Assembly (NCBI RefSeq): GCF_000024865.1
Contig: NC_013595.1
Coordinates: 9,114,001 to 9,178,000 of the forward strand
Length of the DNA: 64,000 bases
Direction of reading: 5' to 3'
DNA from: Streptosporangium roseum DSM 43021
GTDB lineage: Bacteria > Actinomycetota > Actinomycetes > Streptosporangiales > Streptosporangiaceae
Shown piece by piece: positions 51,315 to 60,675 of this stretch (positions within the stretch are counted from its first letter, which is position 1; every line of letters begins with the position of its first letter). The notes under the pieces are model-generated. The model was not told the origin of the DNA, ran no database searches, and saw only the letters and a program-made list of their open reading frames with translations. The position numbers were made by a program, and so were the translations under genes.

Positions 51315-52111
51315 CGGAAAGGACTCGTGCCATGGCCGCCAGCGACCACGCGGTGCCCGACCGGGTGCGCGCGCGCCTGCTCTTCGCGGAACTGGCGGAG
51401 TTGACCCCCGACGACTCGCGGCGCCAGCGTATCCGTGACGAGCTCGTCGAGCTCCACCTTCCCCTGGTGGAGTATCTCGCCCGCCGCTTCCGCAACCGGG
51501 GTGAGTGGCTGGACGATCTCACCCAGGTCGCCACCATCGGGCTGATCAAATCGATCGACCGCTTCGACCTCGGCCGGGGGGTGGAGTTCTCCACCTACGC
51601 CACCCCGACGATCGTGGGCGAGATCAAACGGCACTTCCGCGACAAGGGCTGGGCGGTCCGCGTGCCGCGCCGCCTGCAGGAGCTCAAGCTCTCGCTCACC
51701 AAGGCGATCAGCGAGCTCTCGCAGCGGGAGGGCCGTGCGCCCACCGTCGGCGAGCTGGCCGCGTTCCTGAAGATGAGCGAGGAGGAGGTGCTCGAGGGGC
51801 TTGAGTCGGCCAACGCCTACTCCACGGTCTCCCTCGACGCGCCCGACTCCGGTGACGACGACGCGCCCGCGGTGGCCGACTCCCTCGGCATCGTGGACGA
51901 CTCCCTGGAGGGCGTCGAATACCGCGAGTCGCTCAAGCCGCTGCTCGAACGGCTGCCTCCGCGTGAGAAGCGGATCCTGCTGCTGCGCTTCTTCGGCAAC
52001 ATGACCCAGTCCCAGATCGCCACCGAGCTCGGCATCTCTCAGATGCACGTGTCCCGGCTGCTGGCCAGGACCCTCGCCCAGCTCCGTGAGGGCCTGACCG
52101 CGGAAGACTAG
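51311..52111 (+). CDS. SigB/SigF family RNA polymerase sigma factor
   Basis: A 266-residue group 3 sigma factor. Region 2 contains YLARRFRNRGEWLDDLTQVA and FDLGRGVEFSTYATPTIVGE; region 3 holds VPRRLQELKLSLTKAISELS; region 4 holds ERLPPREKRILLLRFFGNMT and QSQIATELGISQMHVSRLLA. This is the stress/development-type sigma of actinomycetes. It overlaps the upstream RsbW-like anti-sigma gene by 4 bases and is probably held inactive by it. An ATG at 51332 is an alternative start. Its TAG stop shares the CTAG palindrome with the next, convergent gene. Confidence 0.9.
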   Translation: MTERTRAMAASDHAVPDRVRARLLFAELAELTPDDSRRQRIRDELVELHLPLVEYLARRFRNRGEWLDDLTQVATIGLIKSIDRFDLGRGVEFSTYATPTIVGEIKRHFRDKGWAVRVPRRLQELKLSLTKAISELSQREGRAPTVGELAAFLKMSEEEVLEGLESANAYSTVSLDAPDSGDDDAPAVADSLGIVDDSLEGVEYRESLKPLLERLPPREKRILLLRFFGNMTQSQIATELGISQMHVSRLLARTLAQLREGLTAED

Positions 52112-52491
52112 TCCTGGTCCCCGTAGAGGGCGTGCGTCGTCGGCGGGGACAGCAGCGCGACCAGTCCGATCACTGCCACGGCTATCAGCGGAATGCCGAT
52201 GGTCTGCTGGTCGGACTGGATCAGCGTGATGCCGATCACGGTGGCGAAGATCTGCGCCAGCACGCCCAGGCTCCGCGTCCACCGCTCGGTCTGCAGCATG
52301 CCCCACCCCACCCAGAGCAGGACCACGCCGACGAGAATCCCGAATCCGGCGACGAAGAGCGAGCTCATCACATCGGACGGCCGGCCGATCACCGTCTCGA
52401 CCCCGGCGTAGCCGCCGAGCAGCAGAGTGGTGAGGCCTTCCAGCCCCATGACGGCGGCGGCGACGGTGAGGGTCATCGGGCGATTCGACAC
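52108..52491 (-). CDS. Small four-helix membrane protein of unknown function
   Basis: A 127-residue protein with four hydrophobic segments: TVAAAVMGLEGLTTLLLGG, SSLFVAGFGILVGVVLLWVG, LGVLAQIFATVIGITLI and GIPLIAVAVIGLVALL. No family with known function is recognised. The GTG start has only a weak ribosome-binding site (GGTTGGGAT). It ends in the same CTAG that ends the convergent sigma factor gene. The lipid kinase gene starts divergently 77 bases away. Confidence 0.72.
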   Translation of the reverse strand: MSNRPMTLTVAAAVMGLEGLTTLLLGGYAGVETVIGRPSDVMSSLFVAGFGILVGVVLLWVGWGMLQTERWTRSLGVLAQIFATVIGITLIQSDQQTIGIPLIAVAVIGLVALLSPPTTHALYGDQD

Positions 52492-52568
52492 ATCCCAACC
52501 CTATCGCCGGGACACCTCGATCCGGTTTCCGCAGCCACGATGCCGTTTTCGGCGGATACGCTGGCATT

Positions 52569-53528
52569 ATGCGTGCGATGCTCCTGGTGAATCCCAAGGC
52601 GACGTCGACCAATCAGCGGACGCGGGATGTGCTCATCAGGGCACTGAGCGCCACGATGAACCTCAAGGTCGAGGAGACCGCGTACCGGGGACACGCGGCC
52701 CTGCTGTCCCGCAAGGCCCACGCCTCGGGATACGACGTGGTGGCCGTGCTCGGCGGCGACGGCACGATCAACGAGGCCGCGAACGGCCTGCTCGACGCGG
52801 AGGACGGCAAGAGAGGGAGCGACGGGAGCGCGGCGGACCGGCCGGCGCTGCTGGTGATCCCCGGCGGCAGCGCGAACGTCTTCGCCCGGGCGCTCGGGCT
52901 GCCGAACAGCCCGGTGGAGGCGGCCGGCGCGGTGCTTGAGGCGATCCGTGACGGCCGGCGGCGGACGGTCGGGCTGGGGCAGGCGCTCTGGGGTGACGAA
53001 AGCCGATATTTCACCTTCTGTAGTGGCTTGGGGTATGACGCCGAGGTGATCCGGGCGGTCGAGGGAATGCGCGGCACCGGCCGCAAGGCCACCCCCACGC
53101 GCTACGTGAACACCGCGCTGCACCACTATCTCTCGACCGACAAGCGCCACGCCGCCATGACCGTCGCGGGCCCGGACGTGCCCGCGGCCGGAAACATCTT
53201 CATGGCGGTCATCTCCAACACCTCGCCCTGGACCTACGTGGGCTCCCGGCCGGTCTGCCCGACCCCGTGGGCGAGCTTCGAGACGGGCCTCGACCTGCTG
53301 GGACTCCAGCGCCTGGGCCTGCCGTCGATGATCCGGCTCATCCCCCAGATCATGGGGGTCCGCGACACGCTGCCCGCCGGCCCCCATCTGGTGCAGCTCC
53401 ACGACGAGAGGGAGTTCACCCTGACCGCCGAGCGCCCCGTGGCGTTCCAGCTCGACGGGGACTACCTGGGAGAAGTCGAGAGAGTAACGTTCCGGTCTAT
53501 CCCGAACGCGTTACAAGTCCTGGTCTAG
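52569..53528 (+). CDS. Diacylglycerol kinase family lipid kinase
   Basis: A 319-residue DAGK_cat family protein. The N-terminal LLVNPKATSTNQRTRDVLI is the nucleotide-binding start, and VLGGDGTINEAANGLL carries the GGDGT signature. IPGGSANVFARALGLP and the C-terminal FQLDGDYLG follow. Members phosphorylate diacylglycerol or other lipids at the membrane. The ATG lacks a ribosome-binding site; TACGCT ends 6 bases before it, pointing to a leaderless mRNA. It lies upstream of whiB. Confidence 0.87.
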   Translation: MRAMLLVNPKATSTNQRTRDVLIRALSATMNLKVEETAYRGHAALLSRKAHASGYDVVAVLGGDGTINEAANGLLDAEDGKRGSDGSAADRPALLVIPGGSANVFARALGLPNSPVEAAGAVLEAIRDGRRRTVGLGQALWGDESRYFTFCSGLGYDAEVIRAVEGMRGTGRKATPTRYVNTALHHYLSTDKRHAAMTVAGPDVPAAGNIFMAVISNTSPWTYVGSRPVCPTPWASFETGLDLLGLQRLGLPSMIRLIPQIMGVRDTLPAGPHLVQLHDEREFTLTAERPVAFQLDGDYLGEVERVTFRSIPNALQVLV

Positions 53529-53809
53529 CTCGTTACATGCGGTCATTGTGTGACGCATCCGACATGCATATCAGGCAAAACGTTCTCCCAAACCTCTTGC
53601 GTGTACTGAGCGTGGCTGACAATCTCAACATTGACGTCGGAACGTAGGACCTTTGAGCGGCCACCTCGCTCCCAGGCCACCGACGATCGAGTGGACCTGC
53701 CCCCGGACCGAACCAGGCTCGGGTAATCGTTCGCGCTGGTTAGTGAAAGTCTTCACAAAGTGAGCCGACGGAGCCGCAGCAAGGGCTCCTCTTACGAAGG
53801 AGTGGACGC

Positions 53810-54064
53810 ATGGACTGGCGCCACCGCGCTGCCTGCCGTGACGTGGACCCCGAGCTGTTCTTCCCGATCGGCAACACCGGCCCCGCCCTGATGCAGATCG
53901 AAGAGGCCAAGCAGGTCTGCCGTACGTGCACTGTAAGTGAAGCATGCCTGAAGTGGGCACTGGAATCCGGGCAGGACGCCGGCGTATGGGGCGGCCTGAG
54001 CGAGGACGAGCGTCGCGCCTTCAAGCGCCGCACGGCCCGCGCCCGCACCCGCGCGAACGCCTGA
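53810..54064 (+). CDS. whiB1: WhiB-family Fe-S regulator (WhiB1/WblE type)
   Basis: An 84-residue WhiB protein. The four cluster-binding cysteines are Cys9, Cys37, Cys40 and Cys46 (ACRDVDPELFFP; VCRTCTVSEACLKWAL), the same spacing as mycobacterial WhiB1. The turn GVWGGLSEDERR and a basic Arg-rich tail for DNA contact follow. It holds a [4Fe-4S] cluster sensitive to nitric oxide and acts with the primary sigma factor. AAGGAG precedes the ATG. The neighbouring PdtaS-like kinase on the other strand matches the whiB1-pdtaS order known in mycobacteria. The symbol is by similarity. Confidence 0.9.
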   Translation: MDWRHRAACRDVDPELFFPIGNTGPALMQIEEAKQVCRTCTVSEACLKWALESGQDAGVWGGLSEDERRAFKRRTARARTRANA

Positions 54065-54118
54065 TCCCGCACAGCGCGGACACCCGATCCCGAGAGTGCG
54101 TCCCCTCCCCGGCCCGGC

Positions 54119-55582
54119 TCAGACCGCGGGGAGGGGAATGCCGAGGGTGACCTCCGTGCCGCCGCCTTGGCGGGGCTCGATGGCCAGCCGCCCGGACAGC
54201 TCCCCGACGACCAGCGTCCGCACGATCTGCAGGCCGAGGCTGGTGGACGACTCCAGGTCGAAGCCCTCGGGCAGGCCCGTCCCGTCATCGGAGACGATCA
54301 CGTCCAGCCGGTCGGCCCCCCGCGAAACGATCACCTGAAGTCGGCCCGGCCGGTGTGCCAGCCCATGCTGGACCGCGTTCTGCAGCAGCTCGGTGAGGAC
54401 CATCGCCAGCGGCGTGGCGATCTCCGAACGCAGCACCCCGAACGTCCCGACACGGCGCGGCACGACCTGCGCCTCCGGCGCCGCCACCTCGCCCGTCATG
54501 GCGATCACCCGGTCGGCGATGTCGTCGAAGTCCACCTGCTCGTCGGGCGTGTGGGACAGCGTCTCGTGCACGATCGCGATCGACCCGACCCTGCGCACCG
54601 CCTCCTCCAGCGCCTCGCGCCCCTCCGGCAGTTGCAGCCGCCGGGCCTGCAGCCGCAGCAGCGCGGCCACCGTCTGCAGGTTGTTCTTCACCCGGTGGTG
54701 GATCTCCCGGATGGTGGCGTCCTTGGTCATCAGCTCCCGCTCGCGCCGCCGCAGCTCGGTCACGTCGCGGATGAGCACCAGCGCGCCGATCCGCCCGCCG
54801 CCGACGACCAGCGGGATCGCCCGCAGCTGCACCACCGTGCCGCCCGACTCGACCTCGGTCTCCCGGGGTTCCCGGCCGCTCGCCACGATCATCAGGTTCT
54901 CGTTGATGGGCTCGTCGGAGTAGCAGAGGGTGGCGGTGGTACGGCCCAGCTCGGCGCCGACCAGGTCGGCGTTGAGGCCCAGCCTCCGGTAGGCCGACAG
55001 CGCGTTCGGCGAGGCGTAGGTGACCCGGCCCGCGCGGTCCAGCCGGAGCAGGCCGTCGCCCACGCGCGGCGAGCGGACCAGGATCGGCTCGGCGCCGGAG
55101 AACGGGAAGCGCCCCTCGGCCACCATCTGGGCCAGGTCCGAGGCGCTCTGCAGATAGGTGAGCTCAAGCCGCGAGGGGGTGCGCGCGGACGACAGGTTCG
55201 TCGAGCGCTGGATCACGCCCAGGAAGTGGTCGGCCCGCCGTACCGGGATGGTCTCCTCGCGCACCGGGACACCGCTCGACCAGTCGGGGTCGCCCTCCCG
55301 GCAGATCCGCCGCTCGTCCCAGGCGGTGTCGATGAGCACCCGCTCCCCCTTGGCCACCGTCATCCCCACGATGTCGTCGTGATAGACGGTGGGGCCCGTG
55401 GTGGGCCGCATCTGCGCGATGGCGATCCATCCCGGAGCCTCCCTGAGCGGGATCCACAGGATGAGATCGGCGAACGACAGGTCGGCCAGGAGCTGCCAGT
55501 CGGAGACCAGCGAGTGCATCCATTCGAGGTCGGCATCGTCGAGCGCGGTATGACGAACCACCAGGTCGCTTAGAGTCGGCAC
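54119..55582 (-). CDS. pdtaS: Sensor histidine kinase, PdtaS-like
   Basis: A 487-residue soluble kinase. The N-terminal region (to about 150) looks like a GAF domain and the middle (about 170-285) is PAS-like. The HisKA_2 dimerisation helix follows, with the phosphorylated His at about 295 in REIHHRVKNNLQTVAALLRL, then a HATPase domain (LTELLQNAVQHGLAHRPG; VSDDGTGLPEGF). This is the architecture of mycobacterial PdtaS, which signals to the RNA-binding antiterminator PdtaR. PdtaR is not in the window. The GTG start is inferred from family length. Confidence 0.85.
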   Translation of the reverse strand: MPTLSDLVVRHTALDDADLEWMHSLVSDWQLLADLSFADLILWIPLREAPGWIAIAQMRPTTGPTVYHDDIVGMTVAKGERVLIDTAWDERRICREGDPDWSSGVPVREETIPVRRADHFLGVIQRSTNLSSARTPSRLELTYLQSASDLAQMVAEGRFPFSGAEPILVRSPRVGDGLLRLDRAGRVTYASPNALSAYRRLGLNADLVGAELGRTTATLCYSDEPINENLMIVASGREPRETEVESGGTVVQLRAIPLVVGGGRIGALVLIRDVTELRRRERELMTKDATIREIHHRVKNNLQTVAALLRLQARRLQLPEGREALEEAVRRVGSIAIVHETLSHTPDEQVDFDDIADRVIAMTGEVAAPEAQVVPRRVGTFGVLRSEIATPLAMVLTELLQNAVQHGLAHRPGRLQVIVSRGADRLDVIVSDDGTGLPEGFDLESSTSLGLQIVRTLVVGELSGRLAIEPRQGGGTEVTLGIPLPAV

Positions 55583-55650
55583 TCGTGCATCATGCGTTCT
55601 TTGCGGGCCCAAACGCGAATCGGGCGGGTCTGGCTGGCAAGATGCCCGCT

Positions 55651-56811
55651 ATGGAGCAGACCCCAGATCCGCTGGCACGGTTGCGCGCGGCCGCGGGCAT
55701 GCGGGAGGCGGCCGGGTTGAAGCGGGCCCTGCGCGTCCGGACGCCGGACGACGACGGCCTGATCGACCTGGCCTCCAACGACTATCTCGGGCTGGCCAGG
55801 GACGGACGGCTGGTCGAGGCGGCGACGGCGGCCACCCGGACCTGGGGGACCGGCTCCACCGGCTCCCGGCTGGTCACCGGGTCCACCGCGCTCCACGCCG
55901 AGCTGGAGGCGCGGCTGCGCGCCTTCACGCAGGCCGGCGGCGCGCTGGTGTTCTCCTCCGGCTACCTGGCCAACCTGGCGGCCGTGACGGCTCTGGGCAG
56001 GGACGCGCTCGTGGTCTCCGAGGCGGGCAACCACGCCTCCATCGTGGACGCCTGCCGCCTGTCGCGCTCGCGCGTGGTGGTCACCCCGCACAAGGACGTG
56101 GCGGCGGTGGAGAAGGCGCTGGCCTGCCGGGAGGAGGAGCACGCGGTCGTGGTCACCGACGCGGTCTTCTCCGTCGACGGGGACCTGGCGCCGCTCGCGG
56201 AGCTGCACGCCGCGGCCGTACGGCAGGGCGCGCTGCTGATCGTGGACGAGGCCCACGCGATCGGCGTCATCGGCCCTCACGGGCAGGGGGCGGTGCACGC
56301 CGCGGGCCTGGCGGCCGAGCCGGACATTGTGAGAACGATCACACTCTCCAAGTCCCTGGGGTCGCAGGGCGGTGCCGTGCTCGGCGCCCCGGAGGTGATC
56401 GAAACCCTGATAGACACGGGCCGGTCGTTCATCTTCGACACCGGCCTGGCCCCGGGCAGCGTGGCGGCGGCACTCACCGCTGTGGATATCCTTCAAAACC
56501 AGCCCGAACTGCCCGGATGCGTGCGAACCAGAGCGAAAGAGCTGGCCTCGATGGCCCGCGAACTCGGCCTGGAGACCAACGATCCGGCGGGTGCGGTCGT
56601 CCCGATCGTGCTCGGCCCACCCGAGGCCGCACTCCGGGCCGCCCTCATCTGTGCGGAACGCGGAGTGCGCGCCGGATGTTTCCGGCCGCCCTCGGTGCCG
56701 GCCGGCCGCTCTTGCCTGCGGTTGACCGCGCGGGCCAATCTGAGTTCCGATGATCTAGCGGTGATCAGGGGTGCACTCACCGCCGTGGCCGAGATGAAGG
56801 TGACCATGTGA
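55651..56811 (+). CDS. bioF: 8-amino-7-oxononanoate synthase
   Basis: A 386-residue PLP-dependent alpha-oxoamine synthase that condenses pimeloyl-ACP/CoA with alanine in biotin synthesis. Motifs: LIDLASNDYLGLARDGRLVE at the N-terminus, GTGSTGSRLVTGSTALHAEL, LIVDEAHAIGVIGPHGQG (Asp/His holding the cofactor) and the PLP lysine in TITLSKSLGSQGGAVLG. No ribosome-binding site precedes the ATG; CAAGAT lies 7 bases upstream, consistent with leaderless expression. bioA is not found in the window. A GntR regulator lies directly downstream, before bioD. Confidence 0.9.
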   Translation: MEQTPDPLARLRAAAGMREAAGLKRALRVRTPDDDGLIDLASNDYLGLARDGRLVEAATAATRTWGTGSTGSRLVTGSTALHAELEARLRAFTQAGGALVFSSGYLANLAAVTALGRDALVVSEAGNHASIVDACRLSRSRVVVTPHKDVAAVEKALACREEEHAVVVTDAVFSVDGDLAPLAELHAAAVRQGALLIVDEAHAIGVIGPHGQGAVHAAGLAAEPDIVRTITLSKSLGSQGGAVLGAPEVIETLIDTGRSFIFDTGLAPGSVAAALTAVDILQNQPELPGCVRTRAKELASMARELGLETNDPAGAVVPIVLGPPEAALRAALICAERGVRAGCFRPPSVPAGRSCLRLTARANLSSDDLAVIRGALTAVAEMKVTM

Positions 56812-56887
56812 GTGAGCGAAGCGGGCGAGCCGGTAGGCACGGCACCTCCGGCCACGCCGTTTCCGAGCCGTCGGGCGAGGTGCCGTC

Positions 56888-57607
56888 GTGACGGACGACT
56901 CCCCCAGGATTCCCAAGTACTACGACGTCAAACGTAGTCTGCTCGCGCTGACCAAGTCCCTGTCGGCGGGCAGCGCGCTGCCCCCCGAGCGGACCCTGGC
57001 GGTGCGCTTCGAGACGTCGCGCACCACCGTGCGGCAGGCGCTGTCGGAGCTGGTGGTCGAGGGCCGCCTGGTGCGCATCCAGGGCAAGGGAACGTTCGTC
57101 GCGCACCCCAAGGTCGCCCAGGTCCTCCAGCTGACGTCCTACACCGGCGACCTGCGGACCGTCGGCCTCGAACCCGACACCAAGATCCTCGACATCAGCT
57201 ACATCACCGCCGACGAGCCCCTGGCGCGCCGGCTGGCGATCAACCCCGGCGGCCGGGTGCTGCGCATCCACCGGCTGCGCCTGGCCAACGGCGAGCCGAT
57301 GTCGATCGACACCACCCACCTGTCGGCCCGGCGCTTCCCCCGCCTCCGGCGCGAGCTGGAGGTGCACTCCTCCCTGTACGAGACGCTGCACAACGCCTAC
57401 AACGTGCGGCTGACAGACGCCGAGGAGATCATCGAGACCGTGCTGGCCACGCCGTACGACGCGCAGGTGCTGAGCGTCGACGTCGGCCTGCCGATGCTGC
57501 TGCTCACCCGGCACGCCTTCGACGCCGACGGCAATCCGGTGGAGTGGGCCCAGTCCCTCTACCGCGGCGACCGATACAAGTTCGTCACCCGCCTGCGCCG
57601 TCCCTGA
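56888..57607 (+). CDS. GntR family regulator (HutC/UTRA type)
   Basis: A 239-residue regulator. The winged helix-turn-helix is at residues 8-75: LSAGSALPPERTLAVRFETS and TTVRQALSELVVEGRLVRIQ, then GKGTFVAHPK. The UTRA ligand-binding domain follows (EPDTKILDISYITADEPLAR to YKFVTRLRR). GAGGTG precedes the GTG start. It sits between bioF and bioD on the same strand, which suggests, but does not show, a role in biotin control; the UTRA fold more often senses sugars or amino acids. Confidence 0.85.
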   Translation: MTDDSPRIPKYYDVKRSLLALTKSLSAGSALPPERTLAVRFETSRTTVRQALSELVVEGRLVRIQGKGTFVAHPKVAQVLQLTSYTGDLRTVGLEPDTKILDISYITADEPLARRLAINPGGRVLRIHRLRLANGEPMSIDTTHLSARRFPRLRRELEVHSSLYETLHNAYNVRLTDAEEIIETVLATPYDAQVLSVDVGLPMLLLTRHAFDADGNPVEWAQSLYRGDRYKFVTRLRRP

Positions 57608-57669
57608 AGCCTCCGGAGCCCTGCCGGTGCCCGGACCGTGAGGGGTGACCGCCGCCTAAGGTGAGGTGC

Positions 57670-58392
57670 GTGAGCATCCTCGTGGTCACCGGGACCGACA
57701 CCGGAGTGGGCAAGACGGTCGTCACCGCCGCGGTGGCCTCGCTCGCCAGGGAGCGGGGCACCTCGGTCGCGGTGGTGAAACCCGCCCAGACCGGGGTGAC
57801 CGGCACCGAACCCGGCGACCTCGACGAGGTCATCCGGCTCTCCGGAGCCACCTCGACGTTCGAGTTCGCCAGGTTCCCCGACCCGCTGGCCCCGGCCGCG
57901 GCGGCCCGCGCGGCGGGCCTGCCGCCGGTCTCCCTCGCCCAGGCGGCGGCCCGGATCGGGGAGCTGGCCGACTCGCACCGGCTGGTGATCGTCGAAGGGG
58001 CGGGCGGGCTGCTCGTCCGCTTCGACGAGGAGGGGGCGACCCTGGCCGACCTGGCCCGGGCGCTCTCCGCGCCGGTGCTCCTGGTGACCCGGGCGGCGCT
58101 GGGCACGCTCAACCACACCGCGCTGACGCTGGAGGCGATGGCCCATCGCGGGCTGGAGCCGGTGGGGGTGGTGATCGGGTCCTGGCCGGCCGAGCCCGGC
58201 CTGGCCGAGCGGTGCAACGTGGCGGATCTGGAGATGCTGGCCGCCCGGCCGCTGGCGGGCGTGCTCCCGGAGGGCGCGGGGGTTCTCGGCCGGGAGGCCT
58301 TCGCCCGTACAGCCCGCGCCGGCCTGGGGCCCGTGCTGGGTGGCGGATTCGACCCCTCGGCCTTCCGGAGGACCTTTAGGCTCATGGCGTAG
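57670..58392 (+). CDS. bioD: Dethiobiotin synthetase
   Basis: A 240-residue ATP-dependent carboxylase closing the ureido ring of dethiobiotin. The P-loop is VVTGTDTGVGKTVVTAAVAS, the substrate lysine region VVKPAQTGVTG, and the Mg/ATP motif VIVEGAGGLLVRFDEEG. The GTG at 57670 is chosen because TAAGGT ends 7 bases before it (leaderless pattern); a GTG at 57661 is inside that element. The gene ends 33 bases before bioB, probably the same transcript. Confidence 0.9.
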   Translation: MSILVVTGTDTGVGKTVVTAAVASLARERGTSVAVVKPAQTGVTGTEPGDLDEVIRLSGATSTFEFARFPDPLAPAAAARAAGLPPVSLAQAAARIGELADSHRLVIVEGAGGLLVRFDEEGATLADLARALSAPVLLVTRAALGTLNHTALTLEAMAHRGLEPVGVVIGSWPAEPGLAERCNVADLEMLAARPLAGVLPEGAGVLGREAFARTARAGLGPVLGGGFDPSAFRRTFRLMA

Positions 58393-58425
58393 CCGACGGC
58401 CGGAGCGCGGACGGAAGAGCGGAGC

Positions 58426-59424
58426 ATGATGAGCGACATTCTCGGGATCGCCCGGACGCAGGTCCTGGAGGAGGGCAGGGGGCTCGACGCCGCGCAGGTC
58501 CTGCGCTGCCTCGAACTGCCCCGCGACCGCCTCTCCGACCTTCTGGGGCTCGCGCACGAGGTGCGGATGAAGTGGTGCGGCCCCGAGGTGGAGGTCGAGG
58601 GGATCGTCTCCCTCAAGACCGGCGGCTGCCCCGAGGACTGCCACTTCTGCTCCCAGTCGGGGCAGTTCTCCTCCCCGGTCCGCGCGGCCTGGCTGGACAT
58701 CCCGTCCCTGGTCCAGGCGGCCCGGGAGACCGCGCAGACCGGCGCGACCGAGTTCTGCATCGTGGCCGCCGTGCGCGGGCCCGACCGGCGGCTGATGGAC
58801 CAGGTCCGCGAGGGCGTCAAGGCGATCCAGGAGGCGGTGGACATCAACGTCGCCTGCTCGCTGGGCATGCTCACCCAGGCCCAGGTCGACGAGCTCGCCG
58901 GGATGGGCGTGCACCGCTACAACCACAACCTGGAGACCGCCAGGTCGCACTTCGAAAAGGTCGTCACCACCCACACCTGGCAGGAGCGCTGGGACACCTG
59001 CCTGATGGTGCGCGAGGCCGGGATGGAGCTGTGCTGCGGAGGCATCGTGGGCATGGGCGAGAGCCTGGAGCAGCGGGCGGAGTTCGCCGGGCAGCTCGGC
59101 GAGCTGGAGCCCGACGAGGTCCCGCTGAACTTCCTCAACCCGCGTCCCGGCACGCCCTTCGCGTCGCTGCCGCTCCTTGAGGGCTCCGAGGCGCTCACGA
59201 CGATCGCCGCCTTCCGGCTCGCGCTGCCGCGCACGATCCTGCGCTACGCCGGTGGCCGCGAGCTGACCCTGGGCGACCTGGGCACCCGCGACGGCATGCT
59301 CGGCGGGATCAACGCCATCATCGTGGGCAACTACCTGACCACCCTCGGCCGCACCGCCGCCAAGGACCTCGACCTGCTGGTGGACCTGAAGATGCCGATC
59401 AAGGCCCTGTCCGACACGCTCTGA
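58426..59424 (+). CDS. bioB: Biotin synthase
   Basis: A 332-residue radical SAM enzyme that inserts sulfur into dethiobiotin. The radical SAM cluster motif is GGCPEDCHFCSQSGQFSSPV. Other conserved parts are the YNHNLETARSHFEKVVTTHT segment, the ECCGGIVGMGES-like LCCGGIVGMGESLEQR, and the closing NFLNPRPGTPFA. It is the type with the second, [2Fe-2S]-binding Cys and Arg residues. GGAGC precedes the ATG weakly. It lies in tandem after bioD. Confidence 0.94.
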   Translation: MMSDILGIARTQVLEEGRGLDAAQVLRCLELPRDRLSDLLGLAHEVRMKWCGPEVEVEGIVSLKTGGCPEDCHFCSQSGQFSSPVRAAWLDIPSLVQAARETAQTGATEFCIVAAVRGPDRRLMDQVREGVKAIQEAVDINVACSLGMLTQAQVDELAGMGVHRYNHNLETARSHFEKVVTTHTWQERWDTCLMVREAGMELCCGGIVGMGESLEQRAEFAGQLGELEPDEVPLNFLNPRPGTPFASLPLLEGSEALTTIAAFRLALPRTILRYAGGRELTLGDLGTRDGMLGGINAIIVGNYLTTLGRTAAKDLDLLVDLKMPIKALSDTL

Positions 59425-59474
59425 ACCAGCCGATAGCCATGACGCGCCGCGGACAAGCGTTCATCATGTGAGAC

Positions 59475-60443
59475 ATGGCCAAGGCGATCGAACAGCCCGT
59501 TCCCGGTATCACCGTCGGACACGCGCTTCTCGCGCGATCCGCAGGAGTCCCGCAGCCCGTCGACAAGCTCGTGCACGACGGCGACACGATCAACATCGCC
59601 GCCGACGGCAACTTCGGCGTGCGCCTGCTCGGCGTGGACGCCCCCGAGGTCAGCTTCGAGCTGCCCCGCAGCTCCATCGTCCCCGACCTGCCCAAGGGGT
59701 TCGTCAAGATCTCGCACCCGGCCTGGACCGACTTCCTGGCCGACCCGTTCGCGCCGGGCTTCGAGCCGCTGCCGCTGCGCGCCGCGCTCCACGACCACCT
59801 GCTGGGCAGGCTCGACGCGACCACCGCGCGCAACCACGCCGAGCTCGGCGGGCCGCCCACCCAGGCCCTCAAGGACATGATCAGCTCTGACATCGCCGAG
59901 CAGGGCCTGACCGGCGAGACCTTCAAGCTCCGGCTGGCCTTCGCGCACGAGATCCTCGACCGGTACGGCAGGCTGCTCTGCTACGTCAACCGGGACCAGA
60001 AGCTCAAGCCCAGGCCCGCGCCGTACAACGAGCGGCTGCTCGCCGGCGGGCACGTCATGCCCTACTTCATCTGGCCGAACGTCGACCCCTTCGTCCGGCA
60101 GGAGAACCGGGTGGCGCAGGCCGTACCCGCTCCGGGGTCGGCTCGCACGGTGGCGGAGGCGGGGGCGCTGGGCCGGGCCCGGGAGTCGGTACGGCAGGCA
60201 CGCCAGGCGGGCCTGGGGCTGTGGAACCCGGCGGACCCGCTGAAGCTGCACGCCTTCGAGCTGCGCTACCTGGCCGGGCGCCGGGCACCCGACCGGTATG
60301 TCCTCGACCTGTCCGACAGTTCCTCCGAGCTGCTCCACCCGCAGAGCTACCACCGGATCCCGGACCCGGAGGACCGGTTGTTCGTCAACTCCGAGCATGC
60401 GCCCCTGTGGGCGGAGAAGGGCTGGTCGGTCCCGCCGCTGTAG
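59475..60443 (+). CDS. SNase-like (thermonuclease family) protein
   Basis: A 322-residue protein whose N-terminal part contains the staphylococcal-nuclease-like motif VHDGDTINIAADGNFGVRLL followed by GVDAPEV, with the metal-binding Asp residues and Arg. An insertion of about 90 residues separates it from a later LRLAFAHEILDRYGRLLCYV segment that completes the OB-fold. No signal peptide is seen, so it is probably cytoplasmic. Nuclease activity is plausible but unproven. CATCAT lies 7 bases before the ATG, a weak leaderless-type signal. Confidence 0.75.
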   Translation: MAKAIEQPVPGITVGHALLARSAGVPQPVDKLVHDGDTINIAADGNFGVRLLGVDAPEVSFELPRSSIVPDLPKGFVKISHPAWTDFLADPFAPGFEPLPLRAALHDHLLGRLDATTARNHAELGGPPTQALKDMISSDIAEQGLTGETFKLRLAFAHEILDRYGRLLCYVNRDQKLKPRPAPYNERLLAGGHVMPYFIWPNVDPFVRQENRVAQAVPAPGSARTVAEAGALGRARESVRQARQAGLGLWNPADPLKLHAFELRYLAGRRAPDRYVLDLSDSSSELLHPQSYHRIPDPEDRLFVNSEHAPLWAEKGWSVPPL

Positions 60444-60675
60444 GCGGGCCGCCGCAGGCCGGCGGCGGCCTCGATCCGGAACCGGCGGTCGTCGTGCGCG
60501 ACCACGGCGAGACAGCCCTCGTGCCCGCCGGTTCCGGCACCCGCGTAGTGGCCGCGGCCGGGCCCGCCTGCGGCCGGGCGAGCGCGAATACGCGCTGGCA
60601 GCGTTAGGCGGGAGGAATCTGGGCAGGGTGAGGAATCCCTGTCCGGCTAAGTGACTGACTGGTAGGTTGCGCGGT

